Notes: generated by a model not told the origin, from the letters alone. Numbered from the stretch's first letter, positions 44,301-56,413 are shown. The stretch is 64,000 nucleotides of DNA from Dactylonectria macrodidyma (GCA_020744425.1 JAGMUV010000017.1:1178001-1242000), one strand, 5' to 3'. A program made the numbers and translations.

Positions 44301-45356
44301 TTCCCAAGTCCTACAGCTTACACTCCGAGAGTTCATCTGATCCAATCAGGCAGACTTGTCCCCCTAAATCTACGACAACCACCAACATGGGATCGTCAAT
44401 CTGGACGCTAGCTAGTAGAAGCCATCACAAACCTTAGCCGTTCCCACTCCTTCCCTTCTCGGGTAGTTACTTACGCAAAGTCTTTCTCAGGCCGGCTGAA
44501 ATCAGACAGCCATGGACGATCTTACACCCGGTTGGACAATTGTGTGTGCATACGGAGCCCATAAGGAGCTGCGTGACCGGAATCGGTCTAGATAGCTTCA
44601 ACACCAGTGAGATATGGCTGCCATTCAATTTCCGCGTCTAGCCTTTCAGCTGACATGAGAAGACAGAACGTACCTATTTGGGAACGAGAGTCCTTGGCTG
44701 CTTGTTCAGTCAAACCACATGACATGATGGTTGAGCAAGTTCAAGACTTGCCTGCATCCCACAAATATCATATCGACCTATGAGAGACTCTACAGACCTC
44801 CCGGTTTCCCTCGGCTTCACATAGGTTGCATGTACGTGCATGTCCTAGTCTAGTTGAGAAAGGAAAGGAGCGGCTTTACCAGCCTCTTCAATCGAAGCAC
44901 ATGCCAGATATCCAAGCTCAATAGATATCTAGCCCAAACCAACCATAGTGTCAGCCAATGAGAGCCTACGTTGGCCTTCCGATTATGTCCGCCAGACGCG
45001 CGGTACGCAAGCTGTAGGTTCAGATAAGTCCCAGTTAGGAGAGGTCGAAAATCCCGTGCGAAGCTATTGAATGGCTTTGCTTTGTTGAGGATAACAACAG
45101 ATGCGTGGCTGGCTGGGGACCGTTTTTGGTGACTCGTGTATCTTTCTACGTTTCCGAGTACGAGAGTATCGCGTGTGATCAAAAGGGTCTTGACGGGGGC
45201 CGAGATGGCATCTCCTGCGTATATAAGGGTTGGTGAGCTTGGCCCTCTCGTCCTGATGCTCGAGAGTTCATCACAGGCTGCACGACTTTGGATCAAACAC
45301 TCAGAGGGAGAAAAAGCAATTTTACACCTGTCCGTTCAAGCTAGGAAGAATAGGAG
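41381..45356. other. Gene-poor 4-kb stretch
   Basis: No gene family was recognised on either strand. The longest frame (43392-43925, 177 codons) has no domain and contains three 12-bp tandem copies (43592-43627, unit GTCAGCGCGGGA) that spell ESARESAR. A TATATAA at 45220-45226 belongs to the downstream GLEYA gene. No terminal inverted repeats, transposase or reverse transcriptase motifs were seen. Confidence 0.5.
43592..43627. repeat. 12-bp tandem repeat, three copies
   Basis: GTCAGCGCGGGA occurs twice exactly and a third time as ATCAGCACGGGG. Confidence 0.9.
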
Positions 45357-47323
45357 ATGCTGCAGCGACTCCCTTTGGCCTTCTTGGGCCTTGGGCTCAT
45401 GAAAGCTGGCATCGTTGCGGGCCAAGAAGATGGAGGGACTGAAGGGACTTCACTCCCGCCCTGGTAAGAAAGCTCCTCATCCTGAACGCTAGGGTTTGAC
45501 GCTAACATATCCCCAGCACGCGAGACTGCATCACAGAGACTACCTGGGTGACGGAGACAACCACAGTGACCAGCACCAACCTTTGGACCGAAACTGAGAC
45601 CACGACATACGTGGCCCCCGAAGTTACAGCTCCGGCCATTCTGGCCAGCTGTACTATCACAGTCTCAGACATCTGCGGCCCGCCCGTTACCACCACCATC
45701 TACAGCTGTCCGGAAGAATGTGAGATTCCATGGACCATGACTGAGCTGGATACTTGTACCCAGACGGTCACCGAGTTTATCTGTACCACAACGACCGAGA
45801 TCGAGACGACTACCACTACTCCCACAGTCACACCCGTCACCACCCCTACCACAACTGTTTGTGAGGCTCCTGTGGTCACGGAGACGGTATGCGAGACGGA
45901 GCCGAACACCTGCCCGTGTCCAGAGCCGATATGTCCGGCCGGCGCTGGGTGCGAGTGTCCGGTCGACCCGTGTGACGAGTGTGAGGAGCAGCACGAGTGC
46001 CAGGCCTGTGATAACTGCGCCTTGTGTCCCGACTGCCCTCAGTGCGAGTGCTGCGATTCCTGTGAAGACTGTGAGCAGTGTCCTCAGTGCGTCAAGTGCA
46101 CCTGTCCTCCTCCTCCGCCACCAGGCGAGTGCCAGACGTGTGAGAAATGCACCAACTGCCCCGACTGTGAGAAGTGCAACTGCTGCGAAGCTTGCACCGA
46201 CTGCAGCGAGTGCCCCCAGTGCCCCCAGTGCGACTGCTGCGATGGCTGCACCGACTGCAAGGACTGTCCGCAGTGTCCGCCCTGCGAGAAGGGCCCTTGC
46301 CAGGTTAATTGTGAGACATGCACTGACTGTACCGGCTGTCCCGACTGCGAGCAGTGCAAGTGCTGCGATACCTGCGAGGACTGCAACACGTGTCCTCAGT
46401 GTCAGCAGTGCCCGGATCCTTGCAAGACCTGTATCGACCCGGACTGCGTGGCATGCCCGGATTGTGAAGTCTGCAAGGACCCATGCAAGACTTGTATCGA
46501 TCCAGACTGCACAGTCTGCCCTGACTGCGAGGTCTGCAAGGACCCGTGTAAGACGTGTATAGATCCTGACTGCGAGGCTTGTCCAGATTGCGAGGTCTGC
46601 AAAGATCCATGCAAGACTTGTGTCGACCCAGACTGTACAGCTTGCCCAGACTGCCCCCAGTGCGACTGCAGCGCCTGTGTGAACTGCAATGACTGTCAGC
46701 ACTGCGAAAACTGCAAGGACATGACCTGCAGCAACGAGGGCGTCAACTGGGCATTCTGGCAGGTCCCTGCTGTCTGGGGATCAGAAAAGGGCACGTACTT
46801 TTCACAGGAGTTTGACACCGATTATCTCAAGTCATACTCTCCTGAGCTTACCGGCACATGGGAACAGCAGGTATTCCCCATCGCGGCTAACTGCGACGAT
46901 GAAGACGGTAACACTTCCCTCGACAACACCATCACCCTCATGGGCGAGACGGTCGTCTGCAGCTACTTCGGCATTCAGTTCAGAGGCTACATCTTTGCCA
47001 ACATCGCAGGCGACTACACGTTCACTGGCGGGCCCGATACCGATGACAACACCATCGTCTGGGCCGGCTCCCCAGCCGTGTACTACACTCGCGCCGAGGC
47101 CATCGTCGACATCCGCTTCCCCGACGTGGCAACCTACACTGGCACTTACACAGCCCAGCTCGGCGAGTACATCCCGATCCGCATTATCTGTGGTCAGAAG
47201 ACCAGGACCTTCACGTGTAACGTCGACATCAAGGGGCCTGCGGGCGACGCCGTCACGCTTCTTCACACCCCGTGCGATGAATCCAAGGCCGTCCAGTTCC
47301 CACCTTGGGGCGCCGAGACTTGA
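45357..47323 (+). CDS. Secreted GLEYA-like adhesin with an extreme Cys-rich CxxC repeat region
   Basis: Two exons (45357-45463 and 45517-47323, 53-bp intron) give 637 residues. The second exon alone would lack the signal peptide MLQRLPLAFLGLGLMKAGIV supplied by exon 1. A Thr/Glu-rich region (to ~165) follows. Residues ~168-440 hold 86 Cys in 273 positions, mostly at C-x2-C spacing with Asp, Glu, Pro and Lys between; four exact-length 21-residue units (DPCKTCIDPDC..CPDCEVCK) lie at 46415-46666, preceded by repeats of the CPxCxxCxCCxxC type. The C-terminal ~190 residues (VNWAFWQVPAVW, FGIQFRGYIFANIAGDYTF, WAGSPAVYYTR) match a GLEYA/PA14-like adhesin domain. A TATA box is 130 bp upstream. There is no GPI signal or membrane segment. 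Confidence 0.88.
46415..46666 (+). repeat. Four tandem 63-bp coding repeats (21-residue Cys units)
   Basis: Units start at 46415, 46478, 46541 and 46604, each 63 bp. Each encodes six Cys spaced C-x2-C-x4-C-x2-C-x2-C-x2-C. Synonymous sites differ among copies, so they are not recent perfect duplications. The last unit diverges at its end (CPDCPQC). Confidence 0.9.
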
Positions 47324-48305
47324 GTATCCAGCTGAACATGCTGTAGCAGGTTGGGGCATCGTACAAGTTAGTTTAGGCCTGCTTGGTGGACTTATACTCC
47401 CATCAAGAGGCTGATGCTACCAATAGGAGGAGGGAGATGGTGTGGTGGCAGGTTGGAATGTCACTCCTTGGTCTCAAATCTTGCTATTTCCTTTGTCGTT
47501 GAATTTTCGTTGCTTTGTCGTTCTGTTTCCTCATCCCATCTCCATCTTCAGCCGCCATCTTGGATCTGTACCCCTTGGATGTTGGGCGAGGCTTGGCCCT
47601 GCTCTATCTTTATTTCATTTGTTCCTCTTCCCCCTCACCCCGCTCACACTCCGTTTCTTTTGTCATGTTTCTTCCCCTGCTGGGATCTTCTCCCTCCTTT
47701 GTCCTTGCCCTTTGTCTGCTCCAAATCATTGTTTAAAACATTAGTAGAAAGCTAGCAAATTGTCTTACTATGACAATAGATAGTCTCTATGAAGTGTTTC
47801 ATAAATACTACGACAAGTCTTGTCGCCCAACGTCTTCGTGTACTGGCATTCAGCGTTTTAATAAGATTGAACCTGGCTTTCTCTAAAGCTGCCATCGCTT
47901 CTAGAGTCTTAACACACTATTGCAAGGAGATATCGTGAAACTCGTCAGAGAAAAGGGCTTGAATTATAAGGGAGCATTCTGATTCATTTAATTTTCTAAA
48001 CTTGCTGAATTTCTCTCTGCAGCCAACCCACCATGCTGTTTACTCATTCAGAGACCTCCAATGGGCGACTTGACAGACAGCCTGTCAGAGTTGCCGTTAT
48101 ACCCGGCTAGGCGCTGTTTTTAGTACTTCATGTTTCAGGGATGAGACAGAACAAGGTGAGCGAATACCACTGTACAATCCAAGTTCCCTCATCTCGCTCA
48201 CGTGATTACGCTGATATTCCCGCATGGCAAGGGACAGTTTTCATCAACTGACAGCGATACAACCTCAACTCCACCTTAGCAACGCCACAGAAGTCCCACA
48301 TCACG
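47324..48305. other. Intergenic, 0.98 kb
   Basis: The stretch contains the GLEYA gene's T/C-rich 3' region (47500-47750) and the next gene's promoter. Several short pyrimidine-driven frames are not genes. Confidence 0.5.
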
Positions 48306-50895
48306 ATGAGTTGGAAATTAGTCAAGAGTGAGTCTAGCCATCTTAGTCATCCCTGAACGAGGAACTCTGGGGCTCACTTAATGCTCTTTAACAGAACTCG
48401 AAGAGGCGCATATTGATACTGTCGTGAAGTCCCCGCCAATCTCGACGATGAGCCTTCCCGGGGTTTTGACAGTGACACTTCACGAGGGCGTTGGCTTTAC
48501 CGCGCCAAATCAGTACAAAGAGCGTCTCAATAGCGACGAGCACAGTCATTCTCCGCCGGGCCGTCGACCGGCAAATTGCCAACGATGCAACTACCCCTAT
48601 GCTCTTCTGGAGTACGAGAAGAGCCAAGCATCTCTGGATTGCTATTTTGGTACCACGGAAAATCCTATGTGGAAAGGATATCTCGCCACCTGCAAGTTTG
48701 ACGTCCCCTACCGTGCCAGCTTGACGATATCTCTTTACCTCCGGGACCCAAACGGATCTATGAAGAGTGAAGATATTTTGCTGGGAGTTGCACGACTTGA
48801 TCCTTTTGGTGGATTGGGGAAATCGGAAGATCAATGGCTGACAGTGCAAGATGGCACCGGTAAGATCCGGATCAGCGTTGACTATGAGAACACTTCCAAT
48901 AAAACTTTGGGAATGGGTGACTTCCAGCATCTTGGCTTTATCGGTAAGGGTGGCTTGGGATACGTTGCGCAAGCCAAGAAGAAAGACACCCAACGAACCT
49001 ACGCCGAGAAGATAATTCGACTGGCCGAGTTTACTAGCTCTGAAATCACACGCGCCCAGGCTTCCCGAATCGACAATCCATTCATCGCGCCGCTCATATT
49101 TGCTTTCGAAACAGAAAAGGATTTGCATCTCCTTTCTCCGTTCGTTAGCGGCGGTCACCTATTCCATCATCTCCAAAGAGAACGATGTTTCAATGCTGAC
49201 AGGGCCCGAATCTACGCCGCTGAGATCCTCTGCGCTTTGGAATATCTACATGGTGCTCACGGCATTTCCTCCTGGCTGAAGCCCAGAAACGTCCTTTTGG
49301 ACTCCGTGGGCCACATTGTTCTTTGCAAATTTGGGCTATTCATCTCACAGATTAAAAATAGTGATCGAACTATCCATGGGACGCTAGAGTACCCACCACC
49401 AGAAATGCTGCTTGGCCAAGACGGGTCTAGGATGGCGGACTGGTGGACGTTAGGAGTCTTCCTCTACGAGATGTTGACAGGGCTGCCCCCATTTTACGAT
49501 AATGATCCCAATGAGATACGCCGCAACATCCTTAATCAACCTGTCAAACTCCCCGAGGCCCTTTCCTTCGCTGCCAAGGACATGATAGCCAAGCTCTTGG
49601 ACCGCCATCCTGCGCATCGCCTGGGGGCCAATGGAGGAGCCTCGGAAATCAAAGCCCATGCGTTCTTTGACGGCGTCGATTGGCAGCAGATTATCCAGCG
49701 GCAATGCAAACCTACTTTCAGGCCAGGCTATATCGCCAAGCCTTTTAAGGAACATGCAGTAACCAACCTCCGTGAGCAGTGGGCTGGGTTTTCATACAAC
49801 CGGCCAGCCCTAGAGAAGTCCGCGAGCAATGCTAGAACTGACAGCGCCGTGATCTCGCAAAACCTTGATGCAACCGTCAAGGAGGAGGATGGTTGGGAGC
49901 TAGTGTGGGAAGAGGCTCCTCTCCGGGAGTTCCGCTTCTACAACCCCACCACAAGGGAAAAACAACCAGTTCCTCCTCGGGCTATACATCCTTATGCGCC
50001 CAAGGATGTTACAGACAGTGATAGTTCCGATTCCGATTTTCCCATCCGAAGCCAAAAGCAAGACGCACTAGAGGCGGCATTACAAGCCGGGCATGACCAC
50101 GCCACCTCACAACTATTGGAATACGGCATGGATCTGGATATCTTTCTCTTTGGCGGGGATAGAAAAAGCCCACTGCAATGGGCCACAGAGCACGAAAACG
50201 TCGGCCTGGTGAGGCTTTTCCTAGACAAGGGGGCCGATGTGAATTTCCCAACCTTCGCCATGCGCCAAACGCACGAGGGAGGGCCTTCATTGATCAAGGC
50301 TGTGGAAAAGGGGAACCAAGAGCTTACTGAGCTTCTAGTGAGGAAGACGAGTCGAGTAGCCTCGACCAGAGCACTCGGGCTCGCGGTGGATCGACGGGAT
50401 GTTCCGATGGTCAGACTCCTGTTGGCATACGACGTCCGCTGCGATTTCGAGGAAGGAGATCGCCCTCTTCCGAAGCACCCCCTTGATGAAGGCTGCTACT
50501 TCTATGATTTGTCGGAGCCGGAAGAGTTCGCGCCACCGCTCGCCCGGGCTGTTAAACAGGGGAACGTCGACATGGCTCGGCTGCTGCTTTCACACGGGGC
50601 GGACGTTAACGCCCCCTATCATGATCTAAGATGGAGCTTGGTTGAGATGAGTCAACGCGAGGAGCTAATCATGTTCTCATGCGGTCGAGTTGTCGAGTTG
50701 GCCATGCAGCTAAAGCAACCGGAAATGGTGCAGTTGTTGCTCGCAGGTGGTGCGAGAATCGATCTCCCACAACCAGTCTGGCCTGTGCCAGGCCACGGAT
50801 GTGCAGTGGTACCAAGGGGTGTTTACCAGAGGGTTATGGCAGACTTGAGGGCGGCGGTGGTATCTAGAAAGGAGAGCACGGCAGATACTGCTTAG
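48306..50895 (+). CDS. YpkA-like pseudokinase with N-terminal C2-like region and C-terminal ankyrin repeats
   Basis: Two exons (48306-48327 and 48395-50895, 67-bp intron) give 840 residues. The joined start MSWKLVKKLEEAHID resembles fungal Ypk1/YpkA AGC kinases, as does the following region (GVLTVTLHEGVGF, YALLEYEKSQ, TTENPMWKG). The kinase domain spans about residues 184-432: Gly loop IGKGGLGYV, beta-3 Lys 213, alpha-C Glu, and MADWWTLGVFLYEMLTG are kept, and an AGC tail with FSY follows. However, the catalytic loop reads HGISSWLKPRNVLLD, with no HRD Asp, and the metal-binding DFG is KFG (Lys ~319). It is therefore predicted catalytically dead. From ~550 to the end there are about six ankyrin-like repeats (SPLQWATEHENVGLVRLFL, DKGADVNFPT, LLLSHGADVNAP). 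Confidence 0.88.
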
Positions 50896-53386
50896 GTTGC
50901 AATACAGCTAGCCAGAGGGGGCGCCGTGTTTCTCTCCGTTTCAAGTTCATACTTTACAAAACATCCATCTCACCGACTAATAAGCCGCCCGTTGCCGAGC
51001 ATTCCAGGTCATAATTTCAACTGCCGAGTCAGCACACACAGCTGTGGCGTTTAGTAGAAGTCGGTACCGATTGGTCCACTGGCACCGTTTAGCACTAATT
51101 CCCACTGCGCCATGCAATATGAGCTGGTTGATGTCCAAGAATAGCGCACCTCTCGGTTGCCTTGCTGCAAACAACATCACCTTTTAGCTCTATGACGCGT
51201 GCATTTCAGACACTCAACGCAGCTACAGACTGGGGGTTTTTACACTTTGGAAGATTGCTGACATGATCGGCGGAAAAATTAGAGGGCACAGAGAGCCTCG
51301 AATTCGCTTAGGTACATGGTACCGTCGTACATTCAACCAGTGATCCCTCTTGCAGACGCTCACTGTGACACCAGCTCGTGAGAACTGCACGACAACCGTG
51401 CCGACGGCATTAAAAATGCGCAGTGAATGATCTGAGCACCAACTTTAGTCAGGCTAGATTGAATGGAATGACCAGGGTATGTCACAAGCGGAAATGTTGT
51501 TCAATTTTGATCCAAGTCTAATTATTCCGTCGACATCGGCCCGGAAAAGACTAGAAGTGCTTGGTACACCCGAGGTTGCTATGTTGTAGATTAGGAAGGC
51601 ATGCGAGGTTGCGACGGGCATGGGACAGACAAGCGACATCCAAGAGAAGCGGGACAGACAAGGGAGCAACAAGAGGCCGAATTAATAGATCATGACAAAC
51701 AAACCATGCATGAACTGATATAAACCATGTTCCGTGATATAAGTTACTCAAAACAGACACTTCTTATGTCGGCCATGCCTTTCTCAACCCTTTCCCCTTT
51801 TGCAATCTTCCTACACTCTCATACTTCTGTTCCCCAGTCGTTCTTACATTGAATTGTCTCCAACAGATCCTTAGCTATTGGACGAAATACGGGCTTCAAC
51901 ATTCCATGAGTTAACACTTTAAAACTACTCTCCGTCGTTTCTACGCAGTACTACGGACAACAGTAGTTCTAATCAGAACTTAGGGATTCTCGAAAACATA
52001 AGACTATGACAACTAATACATATATGCTGCATAAGATACTTGAACAATCCTTCTTTTCCATCTTCCTGTTGTAGAAGCTGGCTACTGTTTCAAGGTAAGT
52101 TTGAGCTATGTTGGCGGAATAATAGCATCATCTGACTAACTATCGAACGTACATACCCAACTCCTCGCCTGCCCGAGATATTAACAAGTTCTTTAATGGG
52201 GCGTTTTATTTCCTGTTGAGCCAGTTGTTCCCGTTCATCAACGGGACGCTGCTTGATCACCACAGCTCAGCTACAGCACGGATAAAGGCAAGTTATAGAA
52301 ACATCCTAAAAATAAAGGTAGATTCGCCAAAATCAGGCTTAGGAATGCTTTCAACAAGCTTGTACTGTTGCGGGAGTGGTTGGGGGATGGTGCCTTGTAA
52401 CCTCGGGAGCACTACCCTGTACCTGCGTAAAGCAGGATCTGCAGTGAACCAGGTTACCCACTCAATCAGCCCCTACAGCTATTTCAATCGCCAGCTGACA
52501 AGCCTTCATAAACCGACAGCAATTGCTATTCTTCAATAGATTGTTCCTTCAATAGATTGTTCCTTCAATACAACGACGGGGGTCGAATGCGGACCAGCGA
52601 CGCTAATCAATGATCCATGGCTTGGTCATGGGTGCCAAATTTGGCTTTCTTAAGCGCCGACTCTTGACGTGGCACGGTAATCTAGAATTGATCTGGTCTA
52701 AACACTTGCAGTTTTGTTATCTGATCGCGAGACATCAGTGGGTAAAGAGGGGCAAACGGCATCCTGGCCAATGAGTTTGCTCGCGAGGACACACACCTGG
52801 GAGGAAAAGGCAGACACACGAGGCAAAATCTCCACTGAGGCTGTATTATGCCTGGTCTATTGGGTCAGAGTTAACTAGAGTCGGTTGGAGTCAGCTAGAG
52901 CCAGCCAGAGTCCACCAGAGTCTAGAACGCCAACGGGCGAGATTATTGACAGCCCTGATGGGATGCATGGTGCTGGACGTACGAATAAATGTGGTACGCA
53001 GATATGGTAACTCGTGTTTGATCCTTGATCGTATTTGAAGGCTTTGTGTGACAGCGATCCCATGACTCTGTTCGCTGTCGCGAGGGGTGTTCAATTCAAG
53101 AAGCACCTCTGCATGGCCTTGTCAAAACCATGGAATTGCACCAATATTGGTTTTGGTTGCCTCGTGGCGCAGAGCCCATGTCTCATCACCTTCCCCTGCT
53201 GCAAGCCTCGCAGACTATGGTTCGCTCTCCACAAGGCACATTTTGCCGTATTCAAGGCTCCGCTGTGTGCCTTACCCAATACCCTTTCGTCGGGACTGGG
53301 ATACATACTTAATGCTGACACCAAGGCCGGCCTCCCCTCCTGTTCGGCTGATCTAGGACTCCCCGGCTATCTTGCCCCTTCCAACC
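50896..53386. other. Intergenic, 2.5 kb, with short tandem repeats
   Basis: No gene is supported; a 107-codon frame at 52216-52539 has no family character. There is a 16-bp tandem repeat (CTTCAATAGATTGTTC, 2.5 copies) at 52531-52570. A degenerate run of CCAGAGTC-like units lies at about 52869-52925. Confidence 0.5.
52531..52570. repeat. 16-bp tandem repeat, 2.5 copies
   Basis: CTTCAATAGATTGTTC occurs twice exactly, then CTTCAATA. Confidence 0.95.
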
Positions 53387-54599
53387 ATGAAATCGTCATC
53401 ACGGAGGATCTTGTATGCGACTGTCCTCGCATACGCAATACCTACACTGGCACATTTTATAGATCCTCTTGTGACCTCGGCCGAAATCGAAGTGAGACGA
53501 GCTTTTGCAGCCCCAACCCCGCCTCCAACTCCGACACATCCACGGCATTATCCAAGGGCCGAGGAGGAAGCAGACGATTTAACAAAATACACGGTAACAT
53601 ACGCTCCAAATTCGACGTGTGGCTATCTGTCAGGATCGGTTCAAATTCCAATCACGTGCGAAAACAAGGGCGTTTGCCTGTGGGAATTGGAGTACTTCAG
53701 ATTCATTGCCTGCGAGATTAATGAGGACACCGGCCTGGCCCACACGAAATGCCTCCAGCGGGATGAGGCCCTCGATCCTATCCTCTGTGATGATGTTTGC
53801 GTAAGCAACACGTACAATCTGTTCTGGTGAGACTTCTTATACGTGGAACACCGTCTTTGCGCGGTCTCAATTATTCTAATGCTGCTGTTCTAGTACCAAC
53901 GAGACCGAGCCCTATTGCCGCACCTATGCCTTTCCGCAAGGCGTTCGAGACTACAGATGCGCGTCCACACCAGCGACAAGAGTTTCAAGTGCCGACTTTA
54001 CATACAACGGCCAAGACTATCCGAAATGGACCATATCCACGTTCGTTGAAGTGGATGGCACCACGATATCGCGTTTGGAAAGTCTCACAACATCAACAGA
54101 GATGACGTCGACGGAGACAACTTCGACAGAGTCGCGATTGGTGGAGACAAGCTCATCAAGTGTACTACCAGCTGGGGGCAACAAGTCCGGCTCTACCAAT
54201 GTTGCAGCTATAGCTGGGGGTACCGCCGGAGGGTTCGTTGGAGGCGTACTTGTCCTAGGCCTGTTTGTGTATTGTTGGCGTCGACGACGTGCCGCACAAA
54301 ATAATACAGACCCTCCTGCACCTCCTGTCCAGCAAGTCATGTCGCCTGGCTCTCCAAAGGACAATGCGCCGCCATTCATCTACACGAGCAGCCCAACTTC
54401 TCCCAGTCTCTCACGCGCTGATATGAGCATGAGACATCCGCTCAGCCCAATCACGATACCAGTCTCTCCATCTATACCAGATCAACTTGAAGTCGTCCAT
54501 GAGCTCGGAGATCTTGATGGCCAGCAATTGTCATCAACTCAAGGGACGGACCAGGGCTCATTATATCATTTGTTTTCGTCCCATAACGGAAGAGCATGA
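53387..54599 (+). CDS. Single-pass surface membrane protein with Ser/Thr-rich stalk
   Basis: Two exons (53387-53826 and 53894-54599, 67-bp intron) give 381 residues. The start MKSSSRRILYATVLAYAIPTL is a signal peptide. The ectodomain has conserved-looking Cys (STCGYLSG, ITCENKGVCLW, CEINEDTGLAHTKC, CDDVC, FCTNETEPYC). A Thr/Ser-rich stalk (TTSTEMTSTETTSTES) leads to a Gly-rich membrane helix (VAAIAGGTAGGFVGGVLVL) followed at once by CWRRRR, then a Pro/Ser-rich cytosolic tail. This layout resembles fungal wall-stress sensors of the Mid2/SKG6-like class, but the ectodomain is not one I can name. The function is unknown; plasma membrane is likely. Confidence 0.82.
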
Positions 54600-54958
54600 G
54601 ACCCTTGTTAGCTTATCGGGAGTTAGTAATGGGATTATTGTTGCAGAGGGTCAATCTAATTATCGATTACGATGCATGGTGCTTGATCTTGAATAACGGA
54701 ATGGGAGTAAGGAGTATGTTTAATTTGTTTCCTGTTCTACTAATTTTATTTGAAGAAACCACCGAATACTAGTTCATTTTTGGCGACTTCTATTGCTTTT
54801 TTTACACTAACCATTGTGGCTAGCTGATTCAATATCTCTCCTCCCTAAAAAACGTGGTCTTGTGAGACGGCGATATCTTTGTTTACAGATATGTATCGCT
54901 CTACTCCCCTCTAACCTTGAATACACATATACCAGTTACATAGCACCTTCAAACTTTC
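54600..54958. other. Tail-to-tail intergenic stretch
   Basis: This 359-bp, A/T-rich 3' region lies between two convergent genes. I see nothing else in it. Confidence 0.5.
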
Positions 54959-56413
54959 TTAAATATCCCGGCCAACCAGTCCAGTCTCCATTGCAAGCTG
55001 CTGCTCAGCACCGAGGGCACAATGTTCTCCGGCACCGACATCCGTCTTAAACAAGAAATAAGTTGCCTTGTCTCCCAAAAGACGCGCCATTTCCTCCGGC
55101 TGTCCAGGTGTCAGGTGGTCGTCTTCTCCCGAAGCAACAAAGACAGGGCACTTGATCTTGGCAAGCTTTGCCGCGTCCAGGAAGAATTTGCCAGTCTCAT
55201 CGAACCATTTGTAGGGGTTTGTCGTGTTCCAGGCGTACATGCCTTGCTCGATCACCCAGCGGAAATTTGTGGGGATATCCGGCATCGAAAGCACAGCCTC
55301 CACGTACCCGTTGAAACCGGTCTCGTTACCAGATGTGTAAAGCTCAATCATGGCAGTAGGAAACTCCTTTTTGAAGGCTGCCTGGATGCTAAGCATTCCA
55401 TCGACGGCGAGTACGGCGGCAAGACGGTGCTCGTGTGTCGCAACGAGGGGTGCAAGAGTGCCGCCGAAGGACAGCCCGATCAATGCGATACGGTCAACAT
55501 CAACATCGTCCCGAGTATGGAGGTAGTCGACGACCGGAGTGACAACCTCCCACCACTCTGGAATGAACCCAAGATTCTGTTGGCGACGCACCGTCGGTTG
55601 GCCGGGACCTTCGTAGGTGATGCAATTCCAGCCCCGCTCAACGATGCCACGGCAGTTGCTGTGGTACAAGGCTTGTTGAGAACCATCATAGCCGGTGCCT
55701 ACTATTACTGTGGGCAGACGTTTTCCAGAGGCGGGCTTCTGTCTGGGAAGCGATGGATCCGCAGGATAGAAGTAAGCGGGAACCTTGAACCCATTGGCCT
55801 GTAGTTCGATCTGTTTCGCGGGGCGATGCAGCAATGCAACGGCTTTGTTAAAGTCACGAAGCTGATTTTTCCATAAAATGTCGATTCTCGGGTCGGAAAT
55901 GTTGCCGTGCAGGAAGAAGTCGGCGCCTCGATAATATGAAGACGACCGGAAGTATGCTTCTCTGGCAGACACAAGGGCGTTCCTCGCTTCCGCCTTGACA
56001 GCCATGGCATGGATCTTATTGGCAAGAAAGTTAAACTCGTGGTACCAGCTCTCGAAATTTCCTACGAATTTGGTCAATGGTGATTCATGGGATAGAGGAG
56101 AGGTCAAATCCGCACCTGGTTCAATCTCCGCAGCAGCTCTAAGAACCTCGCCTGTCGCAGCCCCGCCTTCATTTGCAAGGGAGGCATATTCATTCAGGAT
56201 GAAGGCGAATTCGCTGTCGTTGCTGAGGCGATACATGGCTGTCGTCTCGTTGGAAAGTTTTATGTCGGGCGGATAGGGTTTGGCATGACTTGCATTGGCA
56301 ACCTGGGCGAAATATTAGTTCAGCGCATGTTGACTGTGTGTAGAGCTGGTTTCAAGGTGTCATACTACGACAAAGGCGGTGCCTAGGGTTAGAATATGCT
56401 TAGAGGCCCGCAT
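54959..56413 (-). CDS. Secreted alpha/beta hydrolase
   Basis: Two exons (56369-56413 and 54959-56302, 66-bp intron) give 462 residues. Exon 1 supplies the first 15 residues (MRASKHILTLGTAFV) of a signal peptide completed by VANASHA. The catalytic domain has the nucleophile elbow GLSFGG, the acid in ASGEDDHLTPG and the His in GAGEHCALGAEQQ. The preceding helical region (DFFLHGNISDPRIDILW) and TVIVGTGYDGS match the acylaminoacyl-peptidase/2,6-dihydroxypseudooxynicotine hydrolase-like group. Fungal relatives cleave C-C or ester bonds in small molecules. The substrate is unknown; export is predicted from the N-terminus, which needs the short first exon. Confidence 0.88.

Noticed and set aside
45665..46702. 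345-codon minus-strand frame opposite the Cys-rich repeats
   Set aside because: It mirrors the TGC/TGT-rich sense repeats (Ala/Leu/Val-rich translation), has no signal or domain, and overlaps a clear secreted-protein gene.
53035..53721. 228-codon plus-strand frame overlapping the surface-protein gene
   Set aside because: Out of frame with the gene that has a signal peptide, intron and membrane helix; no recognisable content.
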